Assembly: GCA_014898415.1 (NCBI GenBank) | Contig: RCTD01000010.1 | Coordinates: forward strand, 248,001-312,000 | Length of the DNA stretch: 64,000 nt | Source: Stromatinia cepivora | Taxonomy: Eukaryota; Ascomycota; Leotiomycetes; Helotiales; Sclerotiniaceae | Direction: 5' to 3' | In this document: positions 24,396-36,928 of the stretch, piece after piece | Layout of the letters: every line of letters begins with the position of its first letter | How positions within the stretch are numbered: position 1 is the first letter of the stretch | Program-made: the position numbers and the translations under genes | The notes under the pieces: generated by a model | Seen by the model: the letters and a program-made list of their open reading frames with translations, nothing else | Databases searched by the model: none | What the model was told of the DNA's origin: nothing

Positions 24396-25727
24396 TTATT
24401 TCATAAGTTCTGCTCCCTCCCTCACAACACCAACCAATGCTCCCGTCTGTATAACTTCACTTCCACCACCACTCAACCTATATTCTACTTCTGCTAATCC
24501 TTGAAGCCATGTAATCATAACTGATGCTGGTACATCCAGTTTTGTAAGTTCTTCTGAGAGTGCGGTAATGATATCCGCTAATGCAAGACCTTGTGTCGAT
24601 TTAATCGCATTGATCATTTGCAAACATGATTTCACATCTGAGGTTTTGAGAATCGTGTTCATAATTTTCGATATATCAGCTGGGTGAGGCGAGGCGATAC
24701 AATCGTATATAGTGGTTTCGGTGATGAGATCTCGGACAATGTCTTTTTCTTCGACCTTGGGCGTGCCTTTGATGTGAATCGGTGTACCTGATGAAAATAT
24801 ATTAGTTCTCAGATATCATTCCTCAATCCATGAATAACCTACTGCTAGCATGACAAGCCTGTAACACATTCAGAGCCCGTCTCATATCTCCTTTACTTAA
24901 CCTAACCAAAGCATCTGTAGCCTCCGCATTAATCTGCACATTCTCCTCCATAATAACCTTATCAACCAACACCCTAATATCACTCTCCTTTAACGGACTA
25001 AACCTGAATCTCGTACATCTACTCAACAAAGCCGGACTCAATTTATGCGTATAATTAGCAATAACACAAAATCGTGTATTCGCCGTATATTTCTCCATCA
25101 CTCGTCTTAAAGCCATTTGTGCAGTCGAAGTCATCGCATCCGCCTCGTCAAGAATAATAAGTTTATATGCTCCAGGAGACGCAATGGCGGAATTCATTGA
25201 GAATATTTGTTTGGTGGAGGCAAAGGTTTTGATTTGTTCACGCACAACTTCGATGCCGCGGTCGTCGGAGGCATTGAGTTCGAGGACCATTTGCCGCATG
25301 TTTTTGGGCCCATATATACGTCTTGCAAGGGCGAGAATGGTGGAGGTTTTACCAGTTCCTGGGGGACCGTAGAATAGGAGATGCGGGAGTCTCTGGATGT
25401 CATTGTTAGGCTAGGTTTAATGTACAGGGCAAGAGACATACATTTGTGTCGACAAATTTGTTTATTGTAGCAAGAATATCCTGATGACCAGAGACATCCT
25501 CTAAAGTATCTGGACGGTATTTCTCGACCCTTAAAAAGTTTATCAGTACATGGGCTACTAACTTGCTGAGAAGTCAAAACATCTCACCATGGAAGACTAT
25601 CCTCTGCCTCCACCGGTAAATTTGCTGCGCTCCGTTTGCCTTTTGAATTCGTATTATCGGAGTTGAACATTATTGAATCGCCCACAGGAGGAGCATCAAT
25701 ATCCATATCATCTTCATAGTCCGACAT
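24396..25727 (-). CDS. RFC3: Replication factor C small subunit 3 (clamp-loader ATPase)
   Basis: Four exons on the minus strand: 25727-25588, 25529-25442, 25392-24843 and 24787-24396, giving 389 residues. After an acidic N-terminus (MSDYEDDMDIDAPP) comes the RFC box SLPWVEKYRPDTL, Walker A GPPGTGKT at residues 85-92, Walker B LDEAD at 157-161, sensor 1 (CVIANYTHKL) and the arginine-finger SRC motif at 200-202. The RFC C-terminal collar domain follows, ending AELMK. RFC loads PCNA onto primed DNA during replication and repair, and RFC3 is one of the four small subunits. The intact SRC and DEAD motifs argue for an active small subunit, and I assign Rfc3 over Rfc2 or Rfc4 from the overall pattern. 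Confidence 0.92.
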
Positions 25728-28349
25728 TTGTGCGAGAGTTGTTTGTGATGCGTTGAAAAATTGTTATTGTGAAATGAGTTTATGTTAACAGAATATTTCC
25801 CATTACCTATCTTGAAGTTGTGAGACGCGTTCGAGATTTTGGACGCGTTAAGTGGTTTATGTAATCTGAGCCTCAGGGTATGATGGCAATATTTGGGCGG
25901 TGAGAAATTCCGGTCACCTCCTTTACTAACCACTGGTAAAGTGCAGTTAATTGCAAATAACCGTACAAACACTTTTTTCATCCTCAACACTTCCATTTGG
26001 CATTTTTGGGTAGTTCCCCAGATATCATTCTACTTCAAAGTCTGATACTAATGGTAATCAAGCTGGATAAGCTTTCCATTTTCGTGAACCATGAGATTCT
26101 CCATTGTTCACGCGGGGAAGAACGATGATTCGGGTCCAGAGATATCCATATCATTGCCCTGAAAGTTTGGTAAAATTCTTTTGCTGCTAAAAGACTAGAT
26201 GAAAAAGAACTTTACTGTATTAGTATATTTTGTCAAGTGCAAGTGCAAAGACAACATCGGTATTAGTTTTAGTCTTAGTCTGTGATCTGGATCTCGGGAT
26301 TCATGAGCCCCTTATCGATGATAGGATCTTACTTTTCGATGCTGTGTTGGTTTTATATGTCCCATTTCGGTAGGTACTCGGGGCACGCAAAAAGCTAGGT
26401 TGTAATCGGCATTTACTTGAGAGGTTTGGTATGATCTAGCTTTCGTCTATGTATTTCACTTGCTTTAACGTCCTGATACGAAAGGCCCTGTGCGAAAGTT
26501 TCGCACACTTTAAGCTTAAAAAGCCGAAAGATAAGCTTATTTGATTAATCGGATCTTCCCTTATATCGCTATAGATGAAGTGTACCAGTTTAGTGTACCA
26601 ATCGAATCTAAAATTTACTGGAAAACATCGTCATTCTCAAGTGTTCAAGTACCAAAATCTTGCTCCAATCATGGCATGTTTATCAGATTCGTTCTATTCA
26701 GTCATCATCGGGATTTTCCTCCCAGATCTTCATGTCTATATACAAATGACCTAGTGTACGATATATTCTACGCTTCAACCGGATAATAAACTTCAGACTA
26801 GTGAGTTAGTCATTAAACTTTAGGTTGTTGGAGTTTCCGGAACAGTCTCTACTTCTGTATTTGTGGGAAGACCTTTAAGAGCCGCTGAGGTCGTCAACTT
26901 GCAAACTTTGCTTGAAAACCTTGTATTGATATCGAGGTGCTTGTTATCATCAGCTTGCTGCATAACATATTTGATGCCCACTCATCCTATGCCATACAAA
27001 GTTCGCTACCCTATTTATATGTGGAAAACCTAGGCTATGCGCTTAGCGCGAAGGAAGCAACTCCCGAAAGTAGCGTGAAAGCTAAATGTTAGAACCGTAA
27101 CCTTATTTTCACGTTGCTTCGGCGAACTTTCAAATGTATAGTTGATGCTCAGACTCGAATTAAGGGCAATTCTATGTATATAATTCTAGTCTGAGCTGCT
27201 ATACCAGATGAGCATGTACTTATTCTAAGCCTTACACCAAAATTGGGTTTCCGAGGGTTGATATACCGCGAGACTTATTCCAAGTAACAATTTATCCTCA
27301 TGCTATGTCTTACTTGAGTCACTGCAGCTTCCTTCTGATTTCATAGTTGGACCAAAAAATCAATATTTCTTAATGACGTGTCCCATAATTGGACAGTGTT
27401 AAACTTGGAGCCGGTCGGAATAATATCAATATCTTAACCCTTTCGGTGGCCTTGAGTGCCTTAGTTGACACTGATTTAAAAATGATGGACACTCTGGAGT
27501 CAATTGAGATTCCTAACATGTTGAATTGTCCAGATCGTTCCGAACGCGCGGCATATGTTGAACGCCGAAATCGCTTCTCATGTCTGGATGCATTCTAGCT
27601 TTTATCATATCTTCGCTGATTAAATGATCGCAATGACTTCATCTGTAACTCTTACTCTTTGACTTACCACACGATATTTCACAACATTCACAATATTGAA
27701 TATATACGAACATGGTTTGATGCATTTTATAAGTTGCCATGACCAGTTACATGCTTCCAAGCTGTCTATATTTTTTTTTCCCGAATAATCTTAGCTTATC
27801 GTACCGAAGCCAGTATACCCAGATCCTAGACAGAAAGTTTTCTCTAGCTCCGGCTGTTACTGCCATAAGGCTTCCCGGTAATTAAGACGTCAGACACATA
27901 AGGTTTTCACTAAAATCGCTACTTTAAGCATGTACTGTACATGATATTATTACGACCACCAATCCACTAAGTAGACTGTCTAATGTCATTAGCACAGAAG
28001 AAATTGCTATCATTCATAACAGCACAATCAAGCTACAAGTCATAGATACTCCGGTATACTAGTGATAGTTCACGGGATACTCACTTCAGGGATCCTAGCT
28101 AAGGAATGACAAATACCGCATAGAAAGATACTTCGGCACCATGTTAGTGCCCAGCCCTAACCACAGTAGTTGATGAGTCGGCCATATAGCAGAGAATAGT
28201 GTAACAACAATCGGCATCCCTGACCGGCTCAAGGTATCTAATGTCTAATACTTTCAACCTTCGGAAGTTGTTCAAAACTTGAGGTGAGCTTGTCATTCTA
28301 GTTCAGATCAATATCTCAACTCGGTTTGGTATTTCAGGTCAGTTAAGTG
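25728..28349. other. Gene-poor AT-leaning region
   Basis: About 2.6 kb without a supported gene. The first 300 bp should contain the RFC3 promoter. The rest has only short, overlapping ORFs, no tRNA-like cloverleaf that I could recognise, and merges into the minisatellite. Confidence 0.5.
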
Positions 28350-28741
28350 ATTTAACTTGATTCAGCATCTTATATTAGTCCATTGTTTAAACACAATAGG
28401 CTATCTCGGATGAATTCAATATTTCAAATCATTTTAGTATCTCAAATCGAAATGATGTCTTATATCATCTCAATATTTAAGTTCAATTCAGTATTTTACA
28501 TAAACTCAATATTTCAAACTACATGAGCTTCTCAAATCGAAATAATGCTTTACACCATTTCATTGCCTAAGCTCAATTCGATATTTTATATAAACTCAAT
28601 ATCCCAAACCACTTCAAGATCTCAAATCGAAATAATCTCTCATATCATTTCAATGTCTAAACTCAATTCGTTATCTTACACAAACTCAATATCTCAAACC
28701 ACTTTGGCAATTCAAATAGATTCGGTACTTAAACTTAACTA
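28350..28741. repeat. 90-bp degenerate minisatellite
   Basis: Units beginning CTCAAATCGAAAT occur at 28441, 28531 and 28621, exactly 90 bp apart. Each contains the shared landmarks CTCAATTC, TAAACTCAATAT and CAAAC. A more diverged unit precedes (from about 28351) and a partial unit ends near 28741. Differences between units are mostly transitions. Confidence 0.85.
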
Positions 28742-29083
28742 ACGCAATAAGAGCCCCTAAATTTCTACTTGTACCGTACAAGTTATACGGTAGAACATAA
28801 AAACTATAATAGCCCCGAATGCAAAACCTAACGCCTAACCACTTTTCTATCCAAACTATCAGCAATTATACTTTTAGTTTCGATTAGCTTTTAAAACGGC
28901 GTGGAGTAGTTACGTTCCCAAAAATTTCAATTTCCTATATAATGCCAGTCCCCCCTCCAATTCTCTTCTGATCCTCGTACGCAAAACAGATTACTTTTAT
29001 AGCTATCTGTATTATTCTTTAGTTACAACACTTTTTTTCAGACTCACCATTACTTTCGACCTTTCGACCAACCACATCTCGAG

Positions 29084-30061
29084 ATGTGGTCTTTAGGCCT
29101 TAACAAGGCGGCTTCTTTTGCCTGGGCTTCTCCCCCCAGGCAAACCCTTCAAAAACAGGCTAAGGATCCCCCCTTCCAATCAGACTTTTGTGTTCCCGCT
29201 GACACAGTTCACAGCACTTCTATACATCCCCAACGGGTGTTCATTGTTGACTCAGGTCATCAATGTTATCTTGTTGAGGGTGGAACATTCAGACAACCTT
29301 GGTTGCCTGGATGCGGGTCGGCCATTCTCCCTGTGGGAATGCGCTCCCAAAATGCCTTTGATGGCATGCGGCTCTGGGGGTTCGAGAGGACCTTGGACTA
29401 TTGGTGTGCGTCTTCGGACAAACCCAAGAATCCAACTTTCCGAAAACCCCGCGGGGTTAGTACGAAAAGGGTCTCTTTCAAGGGGCTTCATGGGAGATGG
29501 TCGATCCATGAAGTTCGTCCGTTCCAAAAGACGTCGGGGGATCAAGAAGATTTGAGTCCATCCTCACTTTTTCTCCCCCTTGATGAGGCTGTATTTATAC
29601 AGCCCTCATCTGACAATACGTTGAAGTCGTCTAGTCTTAGGCGCTGTGGGATCTGTGGGGAGTATTACAACACCGCGAATCCGGAAGCGTATACTCCCGC
29701 GCCCAATATGGAGGGTTACGAAATCCGCGCCGAACCGAGCTCTTGTAGCAACGACGGCTGTGGACTAGTCCCTCTTGAGGGATACACAGATGAGGCAATC
29801 GTTCGCTTGGGACCCAGATCTTCTGGCCCGTTGAATATGTTTTCGGACTTTCAACGGTGTTCCATGAAGTTGATGGGTGATGAAACCAACGGATTGGGCA
29901 ACCTTCCTGAGGCGGTAGTCGAACCTTTGATGGAAGCGGATATCTCGTCAACCCAGGAACGTGACTTCAAGTTGGTCGGCTCGTCACCGATCATTCCTTC
30001 TATGAATGGGGAAGGCTTGAAGTCATTTTCCTGGGCCGATGATTCTGACGAGGATTGGTAG
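29084..30061 (+). CDS. Intronless orphan ORF with a possible Cys cluster and acidic C-terminus
   Basis: A single uninterrupted frame of 325 codons, much richer in G+C than its surroundings. The N-terminus is Trp/Ala/Pro-rich. The middle carries basic stretches (KPRGVSTKRVSFKG). A CGICGEYY motif at about residues 188-195 and a later CSNDGC could be zinc ligands. The C-terminus is acidic (SWADDSDEDW). No signal peptide or membrane helix is evident, and I do not recognise the family. A TATATAA-like element and pyrimidine-rich leader lie 80-160 bp upstream (28934-29000). It sits alone between a minisatellite and the transposon nest, so it may be a lineage-specific gene or cargo of a repeat. Confidence 0.55.
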   Translation: MWSLGLNKAASFAWASPPRQTLQKQAKDPPFQSDFCVPADTVHSTSIHPQRVFIVDSGHQCYLVEGGTFRQPWLPGCGSAILPVGMRSQNAFDGMRLWGFERTLDYWCASSDKPKNPTFRKPRGVSTKRVSFKGLHGRWSIHEVRPFQKTSGDQEDLSPSSLFLPLDEAVFIQPSSDNTLKSSSLRRCGICGEYYNTANPEAYTPAPNMEGYEIRAEPSSCSNDGCGLVPLEGYTDEAIVRLGPRSSGPLNMFSDFQRCSMKLMGDETNGLGNLPEAVVEPLMEADISSTQERDFKLVGSSPIIPSMNGEGLKSFSWADDSDEDW

Positions 30062-31342
30062 AGTTCTTCTACACAATCATTGTGGGCACGAGGGAAAAAT
30101 GCGAATGAGACGGGCATTCGTATGATGGCTTTTTTTTTTCTTTTGTTCTTTTTCTTTACTTTTTCGACAAAAGTCCTCGGACACCAAAACACCAAAAAAA
30201 CTTCAAAATACAAAACCTACAAAAACATTCCTTTGTTTTTTCCTTTTCTATTTTCTTTCGGCGTACTTTTGAATTTTCTAAAAAATCAAAAAATCAAAAA
30301 AACACTAAAAAAATCCATAAAATCTTAATATTCCCCGAGGCTTTGCTTACTTTTGTAGGCAATTTCCTCTTTGGCGTTCTTTTTGGAGTTCTCTTTTCGG
30401 TTTTTTTTTCCTTTGGCGTTTCTTTCGCCCTTTTATTCTATTCAAAAAACCCAAAAAACCATGGATCCCATCCATTAGCGATATACTCAACTTACTTTTC
30501 TTCTACATGGACATTTCCGGCTCCATTAGCGATATACACCATTTACCATTTCCTTTCCATGGATTCCCATCCATTAGCGGTTTCCTTACTAATTTCAACA
30601 AAACCCAAAAAAATTCCCTGGATTAATTATGTGTTGGGGAGGAGGAATGTCTTTTAGGACATACATACATATCTTTTAGGATAAGTAAATCTCACTCCTC
30701 TAACTACTAATTTGTCTATAGGGTGGCTGGCTTTGATCACACGTCCTCGTTCGTGCTGGCTGGTAATTCTCGGATGAGAAGCTAAGTGATCACTCGACTT
30801 CGATTTTTCGGTATAAGGGCTGGGTGTTGAGAGATGAGGATTGAGAGATGAGGGCTGGGCGTTGAGAGTTAAAGCGATATGTGATACCGTAGGACCTCTT
30901 GAACCACTAAATACGTAAGTAGTACGTACACCCACACTCAACCCTCAAGATCCTGCTAATAGAAATCTAGGATCATAAATTCGACTATGAGAAAACCATT
31001 AAATTAGCCAGTACTGTATATCCATCATCCAACAAATACATTTTGGAAGTTAGTGACTGGCTATTAAATTTGGAGCTGGAATAGAAACCGAAATTGAGAA
31101 TTACCAATCAAGTTCAAGAAATAACAAAGAGTACGAAAAAGAGTTTGAACAACAGTATGATCAATTTGCACTTTTGTATATAGGTATAAATATAAAAAGA
31201 TGAAGAGGATTCATATAGTATATATACTCCGTAACAAATTATTTAATTTAAATTCCAATATCTATTTAGATGACCTACTTACTGAGATGACTGAATGTTG
31301 TAATCTGAAATAAAGATACAAAAAAATCGTTATTTCGAGTTG
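30062..31342. other. Flank between orphan ORF and transposon nest
   Basis: Starts with poly-T and poly-A blocks (30128-30330). It then holds three copies of a CCATTAGCG-containing motif (about 30472, 30521 and 30571), and turns into AT-rich sequence after about 30950. No supported gene. Confidence 0.5.
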
Positions 31343-31508
31343 TGTTAACTTTTAGTGCAGGAAGTAGTAGTATTGTTGATTATATAGGTTGAACTAAAGA
31401 TCTATAATTCTAGTAGAAATAGAATTGAGATTATCCCCAAATATAATCTATACACCATTATAATTACATAATCTCAATTCTAATTCTATAATAACCTCAT
31501 TTCCAATA
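31343..31508 (-). repeat. 3' LTR of the old Copia-type element
   Basis: 166 bp, same length as the partner at 43788-43953. The left part keeps G where the partner has A; the right part has A or T where the partner keeps G or C. Confidence 0.85.
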
Positions 31509-34500
31509 CTTCTTTATTGAGGATATCCTATTCGATCCTTCTAAACTACTAATCCTAACATTTTCTTGAATCTTTCGAAAGCAATCTTTATATAAAGCTT
31601 CATTATTCTATTAACAATTATATCATATATATTGATATAATTAATGACGATTTTCTCCTTTTCTGTTAAATCCCTAATGAAATGATAATTGATATTTATA
31701 TATTTAAATCATTTATACAAATATAGATTCTTAATTAAAACTAAAGCATCTTAATTGTTATCAAACATCTGAACTATATCTCCGTTCTTTCCAATATAAT
31801 TTAATTTGAATAGATCTTTGAATATTTATACAACCCATCTCCCTTATTTGATAAACATTGCCATCACAATATATTCTGATTCTGTATTAAAGATAACTAC
31901 AAATATTTGTTTTTTACTAACCTATAATATAGGATCTTTATAGAATATTACAATTCTTTTTGAAATACTTTTCCGGTTATATTTATCATTAATCCAATTT
32001 GTATTTATATATATCTTTATTATATTATCAAGTATATTATATTCTTTACAAATATCAGATTATACTTCCTTTGATCTGAATTATAACTTTTATTTGATTG
32101 TTAATCATAAATATCATATCAAATTCTTCAAAACTATAATATAATATTTTGTTAGTTTTATTATAAATTATGAAAATCTTTCAATTGAGAATACTATATC
32201 TAATCGAATATATACTATTAAATGAATTATATTTCCTATTCGTTATTGATATTCATTTATATTTACTAATTCATTATTATTAATTATTAACCGGAGATAA
32301 ATATAATCTATTATTAACAATTTCTTAATTTAATATTATCCATATATAATATTGTATTTAATTAATATAACATCGAAATATTCTTTTTGATTTATAATTA
32401 ATATATACACTTTTTTATTACGAATAACTTTAATATTTAGGATTTTATTAATCTCCCCTAGATTCTTAATATTAAAACAAACTAATAGCTTTTCATCAAA
32501 TTAAATAATTTACAATAATATATACAATACAATAACAATATTATTAATATATATTAATAATATTATATTATAATCTTTGGATATATATAAATATAGATCT
32601 ATCAAATTTTATATAAAATCCATATTTAAAAGTTCCTTTTTCAATAATAAACTTTAATCCCTTTCAGTTTATTTCAAATTATATAAACTTCATAGGGTTT
32701 ATAATATATATCCCTTTTCGACTTTGATATTTTGGAATAATTTAAAATAGATCTCTTTCTTCAAATATAATTCAATAAAAACATTTTTGATATCGAAATA
32801 TAAATATTCCAAATTTTCCTTTACAACGATAACTAAGAATAATTTAAATATATTTAATTTTATTATTAATACAAATATTTCATTATAATCTTTTTCTAAT
32901 ATCTAATTAAACCCTCGAATTATTAATCTTACCTTAAATCGTTCTATTTTATTATCCTTGATCTTAATTATAAATATTTATTTCATCAAAACCAAATTAT
33001 TTCCTTTAAAAAATATATATTCTTTTCAAATACCATTTTGAACTAAAGATATAATTTCCTCTTAAATAACTTCCTTCTATTTTTCAAAATATTTTTGATT
33101 CGATATTGTTTCTTTATAAATTCTTAATATTTTAATTCCCAAAACTTCTTCAATCGAATACATTATATCTTTTATATTATCTATATCTATCAACGAAATC
33201 ATAAAATCTAAAACAATCTTATTTTTAATATAAAAATCTATCTTATAAATAATTAGGATTATAATTATAATATATTCTATATTTTCTTGAATTTTGACCT
33301 ATATAAATATTACAATCAATACCCTTATAATCTTGTTTTCCCGTTTTCCTTCAAAATCTTGTCCTATATCTCTTTTCCGTTTTTATATTAGATATCTTAA
33401 AGGTTCGTCTTTAAAATCCATTGTATTCTTTTATTCGATTTCAGATAATTATAGATTTACTTTGTTTTCTGATCCTATTGAAATAAACTTATTAGCAAAA
33501 TTTAAAACAATTTTAAATTTTATTTCAAATACAAATTCAAGGTCTACAAAAGTTGATTTTTGAATTAAAACCTTTAAAATAATGGATTCGATATCTGAAA
33601 TATTCTTAAAAAAAGATTCTTGATTTGTCTTTTAGATATTATTATCTTCATCTTCATTATATATTGATATTAATATATCTAATTTACCTGATTTCAATTC
33701 GACAATTAAGGTATTTAATATAATTATTGAATTCGATATAATATTTATTAAAAAGAACATTTGGAATAAAAATAATATAAATATTGTATTTAATATTGAG
33801 GATAAAGAAAATACTTTATTTATTGTCGATTTATTATAAGGTTTTCGATTTGGCTTTATATTTTTTATTTTTTGTAGGTTTGATTTATAATTTCTTAATT
33901 TAAAATTCAAATCTCCTTTTCGATGAAATTCATTTATAATTATTCTGTTTGATCGAAATATATAATTTAACTTTAGAGAATACATTTTGATATATTTGTT
34001 TATAACTTTTGAATATTCTAAAAATATATTGATTTTTGAAATATTTTGTAATTTGTTGTATCTTTATTCTTTCGAAATAATCTTGGGATTGATATAAATA
34101 TAACATTTGCTTTCCCAAACTCTATATATTTCTATATTTGATATTATATTTGTAAAAGTTTCTATAAGGGATCAATTTATTTTGTTTATATCAGGATCAA
34201 TATTAATACAATTCTTAATATAAATATTGTATTTTACAATTTTGTCCCAAAATTCTAATAATAATTTAATTTCTTTTAGTATTATTTTCATATTTGTTTT
34301 TATAATCTTTATATTTTATTTTGTAGATCCATTTTAATATAAAAAAGTAATTGTTGTAACTTTAGATTATATACCTGATAATTATTCATGAATAGTTTAT
34401 AGAAATTCCGATATATTATCAATCCTAATTATAATGATCTTTTCTTCAATAACTAATTTCATCTCCTTTTTCCAAATTTTCAATATTTGAATTGTATTAT

Positions 34501-34706
34501 CCTTTTATTTAAATAATATAATCCAATTTATTCTTATACAATTATCAATGATCAATATAAAATAACAATTCCCTCAAATCGATTTTAAGAATAATCCTAC
34601 AACATCGAAATATATAAATTCGAATCTCTTTGATTTGTACAAACTCAATTACTTCGGAATGCAATTGATTATCTTAATAAATATACATACTTTACAGATA
34701 TCTAAT

Positions 34707-34778
34707 TGTCACGGGAAATGATTACTATATCAACCCAATTAACCATTCGTCAAGAGTGGCGTCACTTTTGGTGTGACA
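34707..34778. mobile_element. 72-bp mini-insertion with 5-bp target duplication
   Basis: Inside the AT-rich Copia body, a 72-bp block begins TGTCACGGG and ends GTGTGACA. It is flanked by CTAAT at 34702-34706 and 34779-34783. It is clearly less AT-rich than its surroundings and keeps CA/TG dinucleotides. TG...CA ends and a 5-bp duplication are LTR-retrotransposon features, so it may be an internally deleted solo LTR. Its first 30 bases share TCACGGGA and ATGATTAC with the minus strand of the solo-LTR candidate at 46338-46644. Confidence 0.6.
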
Positions 34779-35982
34779 CTAATTCAATTGAGATCTTTAT
34801 TGATTTGATTATATTAAATACCTTATATAGATTCTTAATTTTATCTAAACCTAAATAATTAAATCTTCGATATTATAATAAATATCTCTTTTTCTTCTTA
34901 AATATTAATTCGTTATCGATATTTTTAATACTATCGATTATCTTTAAAGAAAAACCTTTTTCTTGATCATTTTGATATATATTAAAACAAAAAATTGTAT
35001 TTTTATATCCTTTGAATATATATGAAATCATATATATTTCGTCTTATATTCTAATATGGATAACTTTTTTATTATCCTTTTTGAAATATATATAATAAAA
35101 ATTGAATTCCTTTTGCAGCCCTGTTTCGCAGATTCTTTTTCCTGATAGCAAATTTATTTCTAGTTCTAATATATATAATATATTTGAAAGTAGTATTTTA
35201 AAATTATCTTTATATATTATATCTACTAAACCCCAATAACAATAATATATCATTCCCTCATTAATCTTTATTCTTTATTTAACAATAAATTTTATTGATC
35301 TGAATAATAAAGATTAATTAAATATATATAAAGAAATACTTATATCAATATATTATTTATTAAAGAAAGTTTTATTAATGATTTCCTTTATCAAATTGCA
35401 ATCTTCCTTTATTATATCCTTAATATCGAAATCTAATTCAAAGATATTATTAACAGAATGTATTTGATCTTTTTTATTGAAATAGATCTTTTTCGGATTC
35501 AATAATTCCCTTCTTTTTTAATGATAAAGATAATTATAAAGGAATTTATTGATTTATATTAAATACAAACAATCTCATATATAATAACCTTTTCTTTTAC
35601 ACAAATCACAAATATTATTTGAGATCTCGAAATCTGATTTTTGGTATCGAAAAACATACCTAAATCCTTTTGCAATTTGCATTAACTCTAATCCATCTTT
35701 AAAACGAAATTCCTTAACCTATAAATACTTAATCTTATCATCGATATTAAAACTAATTTGGATATCTAATATATCCATTACTCTTTGATAATCGATTAAA
35801 AGATTATATATTAAAACCAAAAACAAAACAATATTTTGATATACTGACCGATAACTTTTATCTACAATTCCTAATTTCCTTTTATACTCTTTCAATTTAT
35901 CCCAAACTTCGATAATAATTATATCAAAATAAATATCGAATTGGAATTTGAAGTTCTGAATCATTGTTATATATATATTAAT

Positions 35983-36264
35983 TGTGACGCACAAGAGCCG
36001 TAGTAGAGCTGAATAAACAGGGTCAATTATGTTCTTTAGAATCTACAACTGAAGAACTATGGCTCGTAAGGAGCGACTAGATATATATATACAAATACCC
36101 ATTCGTAAGCTGCGGGGTTGTGCGCATGTGTTATTAGGGTCACCATTTTACCATACTAAATCGCATGAATCGTAACGCATGTGCACGGACGATCAGCTCA
36201 TCAATGGACGTGGGAGATAAGAGGTATCACGTGGTTAGCCTCCTATGGTTCACGATTCGTGACA
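35983..36264 (-). repeat. 3' LTR of the Gypsy element
   Basis: 282 bp, TGTGACGCAC...TCGTGACA on the plus strand, reading identical to 42754-43035. Flanked on the outside by TTAAT. Confidence 0.97.
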
Positions 36265-36277
36265 CTACCCCCCCCTT
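36265..36277 (-). other. Polypurine tract of the Gypsy element
   Basis: Directly inside the 3' LTR the sense strand reads AAGGGGGGGGTAG, a purine-rich run in the place where plus-strand synthesis is primed. Confidence 0.8.
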
Positions 36278-36928
36278 CGGAAAAGCTCGCCCTCGAGCGT
36301 TTCACTCCTCTGTTCCATTGCTATTTGATCGGAAACCAGGTTTTGTGAAGGTTCATGAGCTTTAAATCAATTAGATTGGTCATTTTGGTTGATTTGGTCA
36401 ATTTACTGGAAATTGACCAAATTGACCAAATTAATCGACCAAATTGACCAAAATGACGAATGAATTGACCAAATCGACCAAATCGTTCATCAATTGGTTA
36501 AATTAATATTGATTCGTATTCTCCTTGATTTGGGGAACCTCTGAAAGGAAAAAGTTTCAATAGAAAAGGGAAGGAGGTTGAATTATGGTATAGTGATGAT
36601 GGGTGGTTAATATGGTGAATTCCGAAATCGACCAAGTTAATCGACCAAATTGACCAAATTGACCAAATTAACCAAATTGAACGAAATCGACAGGGGTGAC
36701 GTCATATTTCGTTCTTACCATGTTCAAGCTTCCTTTTGCATGATTTTTGAAATGATCATAAGCATGAGTTTTTGAAATATATTGCCTTCGTATTGTCTTG
36801 GTGGTGGCAGCTCGTCTGTTGTATAGAGCTCGGGCCATGTGCGTATACGATCAAATTCCCTCGAATTTGTATGGGTTTTTGATCCTTTCACGATCGTATG
36901 CGCACGCACCATCATAAAATCATAACAT
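36278..36928 (-). other. Gypsy 3' untranslated region with TTGGTCAAT repeats and a palindrome
   Basis: Between pol and the polypurine tract lie two clusters of short imperfect repeats (ATTGACCAA/ATCGACCAA on the plus strand, about 36389-36485 and 36626-36683). A long inverted repeat with 14-base arms sits at 36839-36852 and 36892-36905. A 63-codon sense ORF (36915-36724, beginning MMVRAHTIVKGSKTHT) overlaps the palindrome; its coding status is unclear. Confidence 0.6.

Noticed and set aside
30080..30657. Two plus-strand ORFs after the orphan gene
   Set aside because: Phe/Lys-rich translations of poly-T and poly-A tracts.
33294..33563. Short ORFs in the AT-rich Copia body as host genes
   Set aside because: They are remnants or chance frames within a mutated transposon.
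31509..35977. Possible mitochondrial DNA insertion because of extreme AT content
   Set aside because: LTR pair with AGTTG duplication and Copia-like protein remnants explain it; AT bias fits transition-only decay.
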